Shown one piece after another: positions 11,297 to 22,685 of a stretch of 64,000 nt of DNA; the stretch's first letter is position 1, and every line of letters begins with the position of its first letter. The position numbers and the translations under genes were made by a program. Origin of the DNA: Perognathus longimembris pacificus (Eukaryota; Chordata; Mammalia; Rodentia; Heteromyidae). The stretch lies in contig NC_063176.1 of assembly GCF_023159225.1 (NCBI RefSeq), forward strand, positions 4,662,963 through 4,726,962, read 5' to 3'. The notes beneath the pieces were generated by a model. That model was not told the origin of the DNA. It searched no databases and saw only the letters and a list, made by a program, of their open reading frames with translations.

Positions 11297-11918
11297 ATTG
11301 GGAGATTGTGACAAAGCTTAAAAGATAAGCCCTAATGGGGAATGGAATTAAAGCATATTTTTAAAAATAAGCAACTCATCTGCATTAATTTCATAACCAA
11401 TGAAATAAAACATAGGGCAAACTTAAAATAATTCTCCAGAAAAAAAATAGCTTTCTTAAGTGGCATGTATATGTACTCTATTTTCTTTGTATCTCTACTT
11501 CATTGCTGTTAATAAAAAAGTAAAACCTCAAAACTCCTCCCTAAGACAGAGAATTGGGCTTTCCTCAAGACCATCACTATAGATTATGGGACCCACTGGA
11601 ATTCTGTCTTCAGAAGGGAGCCATGGCGTTGGCTTGCCCATACATAGTCGTCCTCGTAGCAAAATAAGGCAGCTGTAACATTTACATCAATTCAGACTTG
11701 GGCCACCGTGCTTGGCTGTTTAAGAGGTGTGGTCCATTATAAAGTGTTACTTTTTGCTCATGACCCTAATGATAAGGAAGTGTAAAGTATACAATACAAG
11801 TACCTGGTGAAAGTCCTCTAGGCACACCACGACGTGGCAGACACTTCTGGAAAATAACATTTAACCAACATCTTTCACTTTTAGCTGGAGTACGACTCTT
11901 AGGAAAAAATAAGAGATA
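11297..11918 (+). other. 5' flank of gene B
   Basis: Unique AT-rich sequence before the promoter. No ORF or repeat is recognised. Confidence 0.4.
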
Positions 11919-11927
11919 GTATATAAG
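11919..11927 (+). promoter_or_regulatory. TATA-like element upstream of gene B
   Basis: The sequence gtatataag lies about 155 bp before the ATG and 57 bp before the HNF1-like site. Its use as the core promoter is uncertain because UGT2B 5' leaders are usually short. Confidence 0.3.
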
Positions 11928-11983
11928 CAAGCCTGGGTTCATCCAAGTCCTGTGCGTGCTTTATGGAGCAATGAAAAGAAGTA

Positions 11984-11996
11984 GTTACACATTAAC
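11984..11996 (+). promoter_or_regulatory. HNF1-like site of gene B
   Basis: GTTACACATTAAC matches the palindrome GTTAATNATTAAC at all but two positions. It lies 85-97 bp before the ATG. HNF1 sites close to the start are known in UGT2B promoters. Gene D has a related element at about the same distance. Confidence 0.6.
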
Positions 11997-12080
11997 TTCT
12001 GCATTGACTGATCCACGAATGTAAGGGAGAAAACATTTAGATACGCAAGCCAAACACAAGGAAGGCTGACATTGAACAAG

Positions 12081-12804
12081 ATGCCTTTGAATTGGACTTC
12101 CCTTCTTCTGCTGATGCCAGTGATGTTCTGCTTTGAGTCTGCCAGTGGCGGGCAGGTGCTGGTGGTACCCATGGAGTACAGCCATTGGATGAACGTGAAG
12201 GTGATCCTGGAAGAGCTCGTGCACAGAGGCCACGAGGTCACTGTGCTGACATCCTCGGCGGCCATCCGTGTGGAGTCCGGAAAGCCATCCCCTTTTAAAT
12301 TTGAGATTTTCACCACGTCTTTGAATACAAAGGAATTCGAAAGTTATTTCAAAGATTGGATCAATGAATGGACCTATGAGTTCCCCAAATATTCAGTCTG
12401 GAAAATTTATTCAAGAATACAAAGCATGTTTGTAGAATATTCTGAACTTTTTGAGATGTTCTGCAAAGGCATGGTTTTGAATAAGAAACTTCTGCAAAAG
12501 CTCCAGGCGTCGAGGTTTGACGTCCTGCTAATAGACCCCGCGGTTCTGTGCGGAGAGCTGCTGGCTGAGCTACTGGACATTCCTGTTGTGCACACTCTGC
12601 GCTTCACTCCCGGCTACAGTCAAGAGAAGCACTGTGGAGGACTTCCCTTCCCTCCCTCCTATGTGCCTGTCGCTCTGTCTGAGCTCACTGATCGAATGAC
12701 ATTCATGGAGAGGGTGAAGAACATGATGACCGGGATAGTTTTTGATACTTTGATTCAAACAGTTATGCAGAAAAAGTGGAACCACTTTTATAGCGAAGTT
12801 CTAG
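12081..12804 (+). CDS. UGT2B: Gene B exon 1 (signal peptide and substrate-binding domain)
   Basis: The 724 nt encode residues 1-241 plus one base, with donor gtaagc at 12805. The segment holds His35, Asp152 and the block [19 protein letters not shown]. The [13 protein letters not shown] stretch near residue 93 is shared with gene C but not with gene D, so B and C exon 1 are closer to each other. Confidence 0.95.
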
Positions 12805-15319
12805 GTAAGCTATGACTTCAATGATTATGGTTAATCCTAGTTTTTCTGCCTCTTTGAGGTGACCTTATGTAAATGTAAAGCGTAAACATCTGAGGAAAAT
12901 ACAGAGCAATGAAAGGAAAGGCTTACATTTTAGAAGCAATTAAAAGTCTCTACCCATCTCTTGTTGAGAAACATTTCAGAAAATAATAACTCTATGGCTT
13001 GAACTCCTGACTATTTTTCTACCAAAGAATTATGTATGCATTTTACCATGGCTTATTTCAATTTAAAGAATAATACGCCATGTGCTAGATGCTCCTAACT
13101 ACCTAGAAGGCTGATATCTCTGAATCATGGCTCAAAGCTAGTCCATAAGACTTTTATCTCCAATTAACCATCAAGCAGTCAGAAATGGAGGTGTGGCTCA
13201 ATGTGGTAGAGTACTAACCTTTAGCAAAAACAGCTCAAGGAGGGAAGGGATGATTTTGTCCCAAAAGAAATGTACTCATTACCTGATTGTGCAACTGCAA
13301 CCCCTCTCTATATAGCCTGTATTGTAACAAGAAAAAGTAAAAGTTAAAAACAAAGGTCAAGGACAACCCTGAGTTCAATTCCCAGGATCAATACAAAAAC
13401 AAAAGCAAAAGAACACTAATTAAAATCTCACTAGATATCTTAATGACTACAGCTAAATATTTCTAAGATTGTAGTTGATATATGACCAAAGCTATGTGTC
13501 AGTAGGAAGTTTTTCTGTCTTTTTTAGCTTAGTTTTTTCATGAAGAAATTACTTACCTATAGTTCTAGGCACGCTCCTTCACAATTATATAATTACTGTC
13601 TCCAACAGAGAAAACTTAAATGACTGTAACTAACTCTCTATATTTCACTCCCTCCCTCTGGAGAGAAATAAAGTAATATTGTCAGCCTTTTAATATGAAC
13701 AAAATTCAGCAGCATCACTAGGAATTTAGTTATACTTTCAAAAACCCAGTGTTTTCCTGGAAAATAGAAGATCAATAAAATTCATGTTAAACTGTAGGAA
13801 CCTCTTGCCATGGCTTTCTTAATGTATGTGATATTATTAGTTGATTCTGGAGATCAAAATGTTTCTAAATTTTCATTTGATACATTTATAGCTTTGAGAG
13901 AATGTATACATATACAGAATAATACGTGTCATTATTAATAAACATGTTTTATTAAAACAATATCAAAATGTCTTGAAGTCACATGTTTTATTTCAGAGCA
14001 AATTTCTTCATGATCCTTCTATTATATTCTTTTCTCCATTCAGGAAGACCCACTACAATGTGTGAGCTCTTGGCCAAAGCTGATATATGGCTCATTAGAA
14101 CCTACTGGGATATTGAATTTCCTCGCCCACTCTTACCAAATTTTGAATTTGTGGGAGGACTCCACTGCAAACCTGCTAAACCTCTGCCTGAGGTAAACCT
14201 GTCCCTGTTGGCTGACTGTCCCTCTCACTCCCCCTCTCCTACCTCTCTGTTTCCCTCTCTCTCTCTCCCTCTCCATCTTTCTGCTCTTCTTTTGCAATGA
14301 CATTGCATTCCTCATCCAGGGGTCTACATCAGCAAACTAGATGTGAGAGGTACAATCAAGTATCCTGTTGGTTGTCGACTCATGTATTTCAATACCACTG
14401 CAATTGTCTAGGTTTCGAGACTGTCGAGAAAAATGGAAGAATAACTGGAATCTTTGGGGAACATGGTTAGTAAAATGGAGCCTTCATTGTTGAAGTCATA
14501 AGGAAGAATAAATAATTCATGCAGAGAATATTTACTAAGTGACCACAATATACCAGAGGCAAAGGGTGGCTCTCTGAGACAGGAAGTAGAAACAGATTCT
14601 GAACACAGATCTTAGGTCTATTTGGATAGGGAATCAAGCAAATAAAAATTGTGTGAAAATGTTATCGTAAAGAATACAATGATGTTAAGGGTTATGGGGT
14701 TCGAGAAAGGGGATTCCATGTCCCCCCAGGAGTCTACCACTCAGGGACAGTCTCAAGCAAAAGATGGATTTATTGGGGAAGCAAAAATCTCGCTGACCAG
14801 CCAGAAGGGCAGTACAGACTTGGGAGCTGAAACTGTGACTCCAGGCAGTCCTCAAATTAGGGTTTGTAAAGGTAAAAGCATAGCACAGATGTAGGGCCTT
14901 GATACAGGGTGTAGAGCAAACAACAAACAAGTGAAGCAAGCCATTTGGGGTCCAGGTTGTCTTAATCTACTCCCCCCAACATTTCCTATCATGTTTCCCT
15001 AATCAAGATGGAGTCAGCTGTACTCCCTACAACAAAGTAAACACTAAGAAAGTATGAACATAGGTTTCCATTGCTACTACTGCCAATACATAAACACAAT
15101 GCAAAACAAGACAACTCAACATAATACAATACAGTACAATAAAATTCTTATATAAATGTGGCAGTTTGTTCTTGGACTTGTTCATCAGGAGGCTTTGCTA
15201 TTGTGTCAATTTCAGTGTGTAATGTTTTTATAATTAAGTTTTATTTCTTCTTTATTAGAGTTCATAGTAATATTATAGTTTTTCCCAATTGTTGTAGATT
15301 GTATGAGATCAGTTTGAAA

Positions 15320-15363
<44 letters not shown>

Positions 15364-18300
15364 AGTGTCAAAGCTTGAACTCAGGGAACTTGCCTTCTCA
15401 CTTGCCTTTTCCACTGAAGGCTGATTCCTGTGACTGCAAACATACCACCACTTCCAACTTCACACTTAAAGCCAGTCAGATTTGCCTGACATGGCCGGTT
15501 TTGAAGTTTGATACTCAGATCTTAGTCTCTTGAGAAGATAGGATGACAGGCATGAGCATTGGCAACGTGCGAGTGTGTGGGGGGGGGGGTGTTTAATATT
15601 ACCTAGTGGTTGTCAGGATTGCAGTGCTATCCTTTCTATATTGTGTCATCTTTCACCTCCAGTTTACTTTTTATGAGTTTTCTCTCTTTTCATTATTTCA
15701 ACTAATGCTGTTCACTTGATCTTTATTCGGGTCTATTCTTTAGTTCATTGATTCTTGTTATTCTGTTCATCTGAAGTGCATTTTCCTCTGATTTCTATCA
15801 TAGCTTTGCTGCAACTCGTTTTGTGTTTTGTTGGCCCCATTTACCTAAAATGTTGAGATTTATCATTTGGTAATTTATTTTCCTTATGTATCTTTGTTTT
15901 CAATGTAGGCACTAGAAGGTATAAACTTCTGCTTAGTATTGCTGTATCTCACAGATACAAATATTTGGGGTTCATCATTTCATTTGATGTTGGGAATATT
16001 TTGATTTGATTTCCTCATTGTTCTACTATTCTTTCTCATGTGTATTTCTCAGTCCATATGGGCTTGTAAAATCTTATTCTTCTAGTTAGTTACCACTTTT
16101 ATTCTATGATGATTTGCTAACTTAAAAAACTTTATTTTACTATATCTTGTAGTTGCTCTTTAGCCTTCTGTTTTAGCTCAATATGTGATTTATTTTGGAA
16201 AAATATTTTAGGTATTCAATAAACAAAAATGTATTCTGTTGCTGTGATTTGTAATATACTAGTACGTGTATTAAGTCTACTTGATCTATCATTTAGTTTA
16301 ATTCTATTCTTTGTTGGACTTTGTCTGAATGAATTTTTTAGTATTTATGATAGGTAATAGACATTCAGATTCCATCATTTACATTAGAAAATTAAAATCA
16401 TTTACATCTAGGGTTATAACTAAAAGCATACACTAGTACTTGTAAGCTGTTGCTGTGTTCTGGGGTATTGTGAATGATCTTCATTCATTTCTTTCTTCCT
16501 TAAGTTTTGAAAAATAATTGTAATGATTGTAAGTAAAGTGAAATGCAGTTACAAACTCTCTGTACTTCTAACTGGAGGAATCTACATTAGCAATTAGTAC
16601 AATTAGTAGGACTCTAAGTAGGATAATTTCTAAGGTCATCTACCCCAATCAATATACAAGGGTTCGAATTCACTTCTTCCTGTCAAACACATAAACACAT
16701 GCATGGACACTTGTACAACCAGACATAATAGTCTTATTATTTCATAATATACATCTCCTCACAAATAAATGGAGTTAATGAGTGAGTTGAGACCAGATAT
16801 CAAACAACTTCAAAAGTGTTTATTTGCAGTTGTTCTTTTGTGATGGAGAATATTCTTACTTCACAGGAAATGGAGAAGTTTGTCCAGAGCTCTGGAGACC
16901 ATGGTGTTGTGGTGTTTTCTCTAGGGTCAATGGTCAGTAACCTGACAGAAGAAAGAGCCAATACAATTGCATCAGCCCTTGCACAGTTTCCACAGAAGGT
17001 AAACTAACCTCCGACGGTGGCCACTCACATGGTGAATGTGTTAAATCAGAAAGGATGTGAAGGCCAATACTTTCTATATAAAAACCAGATCGGTTTACAA
17101 ACCTCAAATAATTGTTTTTTTTTTCCCACCAAGGACTCTTCTTTAGACACAAGAGACTTTGTCCTACTTGAGAAAGGAGAGTTAAAACAGAGTAGAAGTA
17201 TAGTATAGGAAAGAACTAAAACAAAATAAACAAACAAACAAAAAACTCTAGGGGCTGGGAATATGGCCTAGTGGCAAGAGTGCTTGCCTTGTATACATGA
17301 AGCCCTGGGTTTGATTCCCCAGCACCACATACATAGAAAATGTCCAGAAGTGGTGCTGTGGCTCAAGTGGCAGAGTTCTAGCCTTGAGCAAAAAGAATCC
17401 AGGACAGTGCTCAGGCCCTGAGTCAAGCTCTAGGACTGGCCAAAAAAAAAACACCCAATAACAAACAAACAAGCAAAACCCTCCCAAACTGTCAACAGAT
17501 ATTAGTAACTTCTTTTCTGGCACATAGAAAATAGTTCAATAAACTTGTGTAATTTGGGTGTTTATGTACTATATTTTAGTTTCCTGTCTGTGTAGAGCAC
17601 TTCTAATCAAGTAAGTTGTATTTTTCTGGAAATGCAGTTACATTATTATTTGCAAGGAAGATGGAACATAAAACTAATCATTTATTTATGGTAATAGCTG
17701 GTAAGTAAAAAAATCAGGTCATTATTTATCAGTGTACATATGAGAATAGTTTTAATATATAATGGATGTTCTTCAAAATATCTCTCAAATTTTGTAGTTT
17801 TAGAATCAACATTAGCATCAAGTTAATAGCAATCATTTGAACAAAATTTCTCAACATCACAATTTTTATCAGTGGCCATATTGTTATTAACCCATTGCCA
17901 ATAAGCTCTTCTTTTTTTCTTTTACTATTATCTTGAAGTAGCTGTAGAAAGGCGTTAACAAAGCAGTTTATGAATGCAGTATAACTTGATCAATGTTACT
18001 CCTTTCAACCTTCTCAATCATTCCTCTCCTATCTACCACCTCTCTTATTCTTCTTAGTTTTGTGGGATATACATTGGATTCTTTGTCGGGGTTTTTAGCC
18101 CCCCACGTTCCCCCAACCTGTGGGAGAGATGGGAAAGTCATGTCCTGACCGGATGAGCCAAGAAAAGAAAGGGCCTACAGACCGCCCGCACCCAGCCCTC
18201 CCTCCCCGGAGGACAATTAGACGGCCTGGGAGTCAAGTCAACGCAAGATCTCATTTATTGAGGAAGTACATACAGCTAAATAGGGCACAGTAGCCAATCA

Positions 18301-21300
18301 GATCAAAGATCAGCAGGAAAGGGAGGTGTGTGCACCTATCTAGGGACGGTAAGGGGAGGCATGAACTGTCCCTCAGGGAGGAAGAGCCAGGGTGTCACAG
18401 CCCACAGAACCACCTTCGGGCCCCACGTTAGGTGCCATCTTAGCCACACGTGGCCCCAGGACTGAGAAAGAGGTGGGGCCAGCTGGTTGACTTCCAGGCC
18501 TGTCCCACATTCCTGACTGCATTTTCCACCTCTCTTTTCATCATTGCCTACCCCGTCCCTTGACACCACTCCATCCTACATTGCCCTGAATACTTAAAAA
18601 TTTCTAATTCTAAACTGCGCACCAGTGACTGATGCCTGTAATCCTAGCTACTCAGGAGGCCAAGGTCTAAGGATTGAGGTTCAAAGCCAGTCCAGGCAAC
18701 AAAGTCTCTGGGCCTCTTATCTCTAACCACCAGAAAGCCAGAAGTGGAGCTGTGACTCAAGTGGTAGAGTTCCATCCTTGAGTAAAAGGAGCTCAGGGAC
18801 AGTGCCCAGGTCCTGAGCTCAAGCCTGAACACCAACACCAACAAGAAATTCTAACTCTAGCTATATTAGCACCTTCTTTATAAAAAGTTTAAATTGACAT
18901 TCAATTGTTTTTCTTTTGAGTAGCGTTTATTTGAATTGAAAGAAGTTGCAAGAACTTCCTACTTGGAATAGTTAAAATAAATTTATTTCTCACAAGTACC
19001 TGTCAGATTGCCTTTTGTCAGATAAAATAAGGCAACTTACAATAAATAACTTAAGCTACAAATGGACACAAGTAAACTACTTCCAATATGACCCAAAGGG
19101 GAAAAACACAATACAATATAAAACTCTTACAATCGGAGTTAGAATCAACTCTATAAAACAAATATGTGTAATCGAGTATTTGTACAGTATAATCACAATG
19201 CCAAATTTACTATACAGTAATATTAATAATTATATTTACTTCACTCTAAAGTCTATGAAATGTAGATATGTTCTGTTATAGACCCTTTGGTAATACTTTT
19301 ACATGAAAATGCCCTTTTAATCCCTTAATCTAACCTGTGGAAAATGTTCAACTAGATAATCTCTTCAATTCTTCCAAAGCATTCACTTCAAGGGGAGGAA
19401 TCATCTCTTCTTTGAATTCTTAGGACGCAAGAATGCTATGACTTGACATTTGAGATATCGAATAATATTTTTTATACCTAACAGGTCTTATGGAGATACG
19501 AGGGCAAGACCCCAGATTCCTTAGGACCCAACACTCGACTATATAAGTGGCTCCCACAGAATGACATCCTTGGTAAAACTCGGGGGGCGGGGGGGAAAAA
19601 GCAGTAAAAACATGACAGAAAAAAAAATAACAGCATATCAATAAGAATCAAATGTATTGAACAGTTACTATCTCAAACCTCTAAAAATAACAAGATCTGT
19701 CTTCCTGTTTTCAGTATAAATGAATGACACTTTTGTCAGGTGAGGGTACACAGTCACATTGTCTCTGAGTAGAATCAAAGTATCTTCAGTTCGGGCACCT
19801 GAACTGCAGATACATTCATTTTTCAGGCACTTTGCAAATGTCCCTCCATCTCATATTTTCCAACAGCAGAGGAATTTCAGATGTCATGGAAAAATGACAT
19901 CTTCTCTTGCATTATTAAGGGCTCTGAACTCTTCATGGTGAGAAATACACAAGCATTTTTTGAGAGGCAGTAGCACAATATTCAGTTAAGGGGGGCCCAT
20001 ATTGCTTTTGATTCCAGCACACCACTCTTCACACGACAGCGTGCTTCACATACCCTACCAACTGGTCCTGATCACCTCACTACTTCTTCACGAGAACATG
20101 CTGCAATGGGTCCCCTGGACTTTTTTCAACGGGCACATACTGTATCTTTTTGTAAAAACATTTTTAAACACGGTTTTTGTTCCCCTTTTGTCAATCTTCT
20201 TTTGACTTTTCAAATCTCAAACCTAAGTTTTCATGGAGTCTTCCCTTTCCTCTTCGATAAACTTAGGTACTTGTTACTCTGAAACTTCAAACTCAATGGT
20301 GTTTCATGGCTAAAAGCCTGCTGACTGGAGGGAAGTCCCAATTAACACACTGTATTATTGTACCCTGGATTCATTCCTAACACACACTTTGTGGGAATTC
20401 ACCCAAATGTAGGTCACCCAAAAACCAAGGTCTTCATCACCCATGGTGGCACCAATGGTGTCTACGAAGCCATCTACCATGGCGTCCCGATGGTGGGCAT
20501 TCCTCTGTTTGCGGATCAGCCTGATAACATTGCCCGGGTGAAGGCCAAGGGAGCAGCTGTAAGACTGGACTTCACCACGTTTTCAAGTAAAGATCTTCTC
20601 AATGCCTTGAAGGCCGTCATTCACAACCCTTCGTGAGTATAACTACCTTCTCATTTGCAACTCATTTAGAGAAGGATTCGTATCATCAATGACAATGCAT
20701 CTCACCCCCTTTCACAGGAGATTTATTATTACATATGTGAATGATCTTATCTAGCTGTGATGTTTTCAATTTTAGATTTGCACTTGATCTCACAGATTAA
20801 GCAATTGGTGAGACCATTTCTACATTTGCAGTGACTCTTCAAAATATGACTTCATCTTCTGAAAATAATAAACTTCAACATAAAATAAATTGTTTAGTTG
20901 AATATCTGAAATGAACGTCCCATTCTAATCATCCTTTTCTTAATTTTTCTTTCCTTTTTTGCTTTTTTGGTTGATTTTTTTTTTTTTTTGGCCAGTCCTG
21001 GGCCTTGGACTCAGGGCCTGAGCACTGTCCCTGGCTTCTTCCCGCTCAAGGCTAGCACTCTGCCACTTGAGCCACAGCACCGCTTCTGGCCGTTTTCTGT
21101 ATATGTGGTGCTGGGGAATCGAACCTAGGGCCTCGTGTATCCGAGGCAGGCACTCTTGCCACTAGGCTATATCCCCAGCCCTGGTTGATGTTTTTTGATT
21201 TTGCAGTACTGGGGCTTGAACTCCGGGCCTGGATACTGTCTCTGAGCTTTTATACTTAAAGCTATCACTGTAAAACTCCACTCTTGGATTTTTTTTTTTT

Positions 21301-22685
21301 TTTTTTTTTGGTTACAGATAAGGGTCTAGGAGATTTTTCTATCAGGGCTGGCTTTGAACCAACATCCTCAGACCTCAGTTTCCTGAGTAGCTAGAATTAC
21401 AAGTGTGAGCCCCTAAAACCTAGCTTCAATCAAATTATCTTTTGCCAGAAATGCATTTTGTTCTCTCTTCACAATCATGAAATTTATTTGGTTTTCCAGA
21501 GCTTCAAACTGACGATAGTACATTTATTAGACCGCTGCTTTACCACTTGAGTCACAGCACAGCACAGTTGGAAAGGGCAATCATAGCACAGTGCAAATAG
21601 ATACGCTAATTCAAGTAATTAAACTTTTACATCTTGGTAGCACTGGAGTTTGTACTGTAGTTAGTTAGGTGAGCACCCTATTCCTCAAGCCATGTTCCAA
21701 TTTATATGAAGCTTTTATATGACTATTCATTATTATTCACACTATTTTTTCTAATAAACAATGTGACATGGCCTTACAATCATTTTCCATGTTTAGGGTT
21801 GCTATGCTAATAGGATAACTAAAAGCTCTCTGACTTAAAGCTACCCCCTCAGTAAGAAGATAAAAAGCAAGCTTTATGACATAGCAGGGATGAATTGTAG
21901 GAGGAAAGGGAGGGAAAATTAAATGTCAAAAAGCAAACCTTTGAATATATGGTATGGGCAGAGGCAAAGTGACAAGAGAAAATTGACAGTTCTACAGTTA
22001 TCAAGCTCAAGAAGAGAATTCGACATTTTCTGAAAAGGAGATACTTTTTGCCAAGTAATAGCATTTGAGAAGTTATGTAAAAAGTAATTTTAGCTTCAAG
22101 GTTAAACACAAAAACAATAAAAAGCAGAAGAGAAGACCAGTAATAGAGATTTATCAGAAGGCACTTCACCTCCTAGGACATGACAGATCTTTTAAAACTT
22201 CACTTCTCAAGTAAACACTGCTCAGTTAGAGTATGTGTTTATAAAAAACAAATATTGAATGTAGGCAAATGAAAACACTAGTGTAGCATGTCCATTTGAC
22301 TTAACTTGCATTATGTATATGGCACTTAAACAACCTCTGTTAGGCTTAATATATTCAGGAATATTAAGTTCTTTTAAGGTGCATGTCTCTGTGTTTTCCT
22401 TTTAGCTACAAAGAGAATGCAATGAGGTTATCGAGAATTCACCACGATCAGCCCGTGAAGCCCCTGGACCGAGCTGTCTTCTGGATCGAGTTTGTCATGC
22501 GCCACAAAGGAGCCAAGCACCTCCGCCCAGCTGTCCACGACCTCACCTGGCTCCAGTACCACTCTCTGGATGTCATTGGCTTCCTGCTGGCCTGCGTGGC
22601 CGCTGTCATCTTCATCTTCACACGATGCTGCCTCTTTTGTTGCCGCAAGTTCACTCAAAGTGGAAAAAAGAAGAAAAGGGACTAA
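12081..22685 (+). CDS. UGT2B: Gene B: complete UGT2B-like UDP-glucuronosyltransferase, six exons, 530 aa
   Basis: The exons are 12081-12804, 14044-14192, 16867-16998, 19485-19572, 20413-20632 and 22406-22685 (1593 nt, 530 aa, no internal stop). Human UGT2B enzymes are 528-530 aa. Residues 1-23 form a signal peptide. His35 in MEYSHW and Asp152 in LLIDP match the catalytic dyad of UGT2B7 (His35, Asp151). The donor-sugar half has an NLT sequon at Asn316, HGG at 375-377 and FADQPDN at 397-403. A membrane span at about 494-515 and the tail KKKKRD give a KKxx ER-retrieval signal. The ATG at 12081 was chosen because it aligns with the starts of C and D. An HNF1-like site and a TATA-like element lie upstream. 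It should act in the ER lumen on steroid or xenobiotic aglycones, but its substrate cannot be read from sequence. Confidence 0.95.
13080..13235 (+). repeat. Composite SINE, degraded
   Basis: Traces of the left arm (aggctgatatctctgaatcat) and of the right arm remain in intron 1 of gene B. Confidence 0.5.
13236..13345 (+). mobile_element. L1 3'-end fragment
   Basis: It reads gaaatgtactcattacctga and gcaacccctctctatatag, the same order as other 3'-end fragments. Confidence 0.55.
14044..14192 (+). CDS. UGT2B: Gene B exon 2
   Basis: The 149-nt exon encodes [20 protein letters not shown] through [13 protein letters not shown]. The usual Lys at its last codon is Glu. The acceptor sequence and first 18 exon bases recur exactly at 8239-8280. 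Confidence 0.95.
14220..14290 (+). repeat. Pyrimidine-rich CT tract
   Basis: An interrupted TCTC/CCTCTC tract just inside intron 2 of gene B. Confidence 0.7.
14683..14981 (-). mobile_element. Probable solo LTR (endogenous retrovirus-like)
   Basis: On the minus strand it starts TGTTGGGGGG, has an AATAAATC polyadenylation signal and ends near AACA. It is richer in G+C than the flanks. I found no clear target duplication, so the left border is uncertain. It has no coding content. Confidence 0.45.
15326..15361 (+). repeat. (GT)n microsatellite
   Basis: A pure GT run of about 35 bp in intron 2 of gene B. Confidence 0.95.
15690..16330 (-). mobile_element. Ancient L1 fragment
   Basis: The phrases attgctgtatctcacag, gatttcctcattg and tgtattctgttgctgtg resemble antisense ancient mammalian L1. 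The right end aligns with 146-200 in gene A. Confidence 0.5.
16867..16998 (+). CDS. UGT2B: Gene B exon 3
   Basis: The 132-nt exon encodes [13 protein letters not shown] through ALAQFPQK. It has the sequon NLT (Asn316) and a Phe where A, C and D have Ile before PQK. Confidence 0.95.
17251..17452 (+). repeat. ID-dimer SINE
   Basis: A forward copy in intron 3 of gene B, at about the same intron position as the SINE at 1410 in gene A. Confidence 0.85.
17918..18000 (-). repeat. Dispersed repeat, unidentified
   Basis: It is the gene B counterpart of the repeat at 2062. Confidence 0.45.
18084..18509 (-). mobile_element. Solo LTR of an endogenous retrovirus
   Basis: On the minus strand it runs from TGTGGGACAGG to CCCCGACA (TG...CA ends), with a GATTGGCT box and a CAATAAATGAG polyadenylation signal. 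Flanks ttctt and ttcct look like a 5-bp target duplication with one change. Gene A has the empty site near 2446. No viral coding sequence is present. Confidence 0.75.
18615..18843 (+). repeat. Composite SINE
   Basis: It contains gcctgtaatcctagctac and aggattgaggttcaaagcc, and is shared with gene A at 2549. Confidence 0.75.
19485..19572 (+). CDS. UGT2B: Gene B exon 4
   Basis: The 88-nt exon encodes [16 protein letters not shown] and [12 protein letters not shown]. The acceptor is cctaacag and the donor is gtaaaa. A G-run starts about 10 nt into the intron. Confidence 0.95.
20413..20632 (+). CDS. UGT2B: Gene B exon 5
   Basis: The 220-nt exon encodes [12 protein letters not shown] and [15 protein letters not shown]. 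It is nearly identical to gene A exon 5; one of the two differences changes Ala to Val. Confidence 0.95.
20975..21181 (-). repeat. ID-dimer SINE
   Basis: Flanked by tggttgat repeats at about 20968 and 21182. It is absent from the matching gene A intron 5 (near 5670), so it inserted after the duplication. Confidence 0.85.
21189..21424 (-). repeat. Composite SINE
   Basis: An inverted copy that matches gene A 5676-5915. Confidence 0.65.
22406..22685 (+). CDS. UGT2B: Gene B exon 6
   Basis: The terminal exon encodes residues 438-530, with the membrane span and the KKKKRD tail. The stop is TAA at 22683-22685. It is much richer in G+C than its surroundings. No AATAAA appears in about 1.2 kb after the stop. 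Confidence 0.95.

Noticed and set aside
12072..12080. Three-codon upstream extension of gene B
   Set aside because: It would need a TTG start; the ATG at 12081 fits the family.
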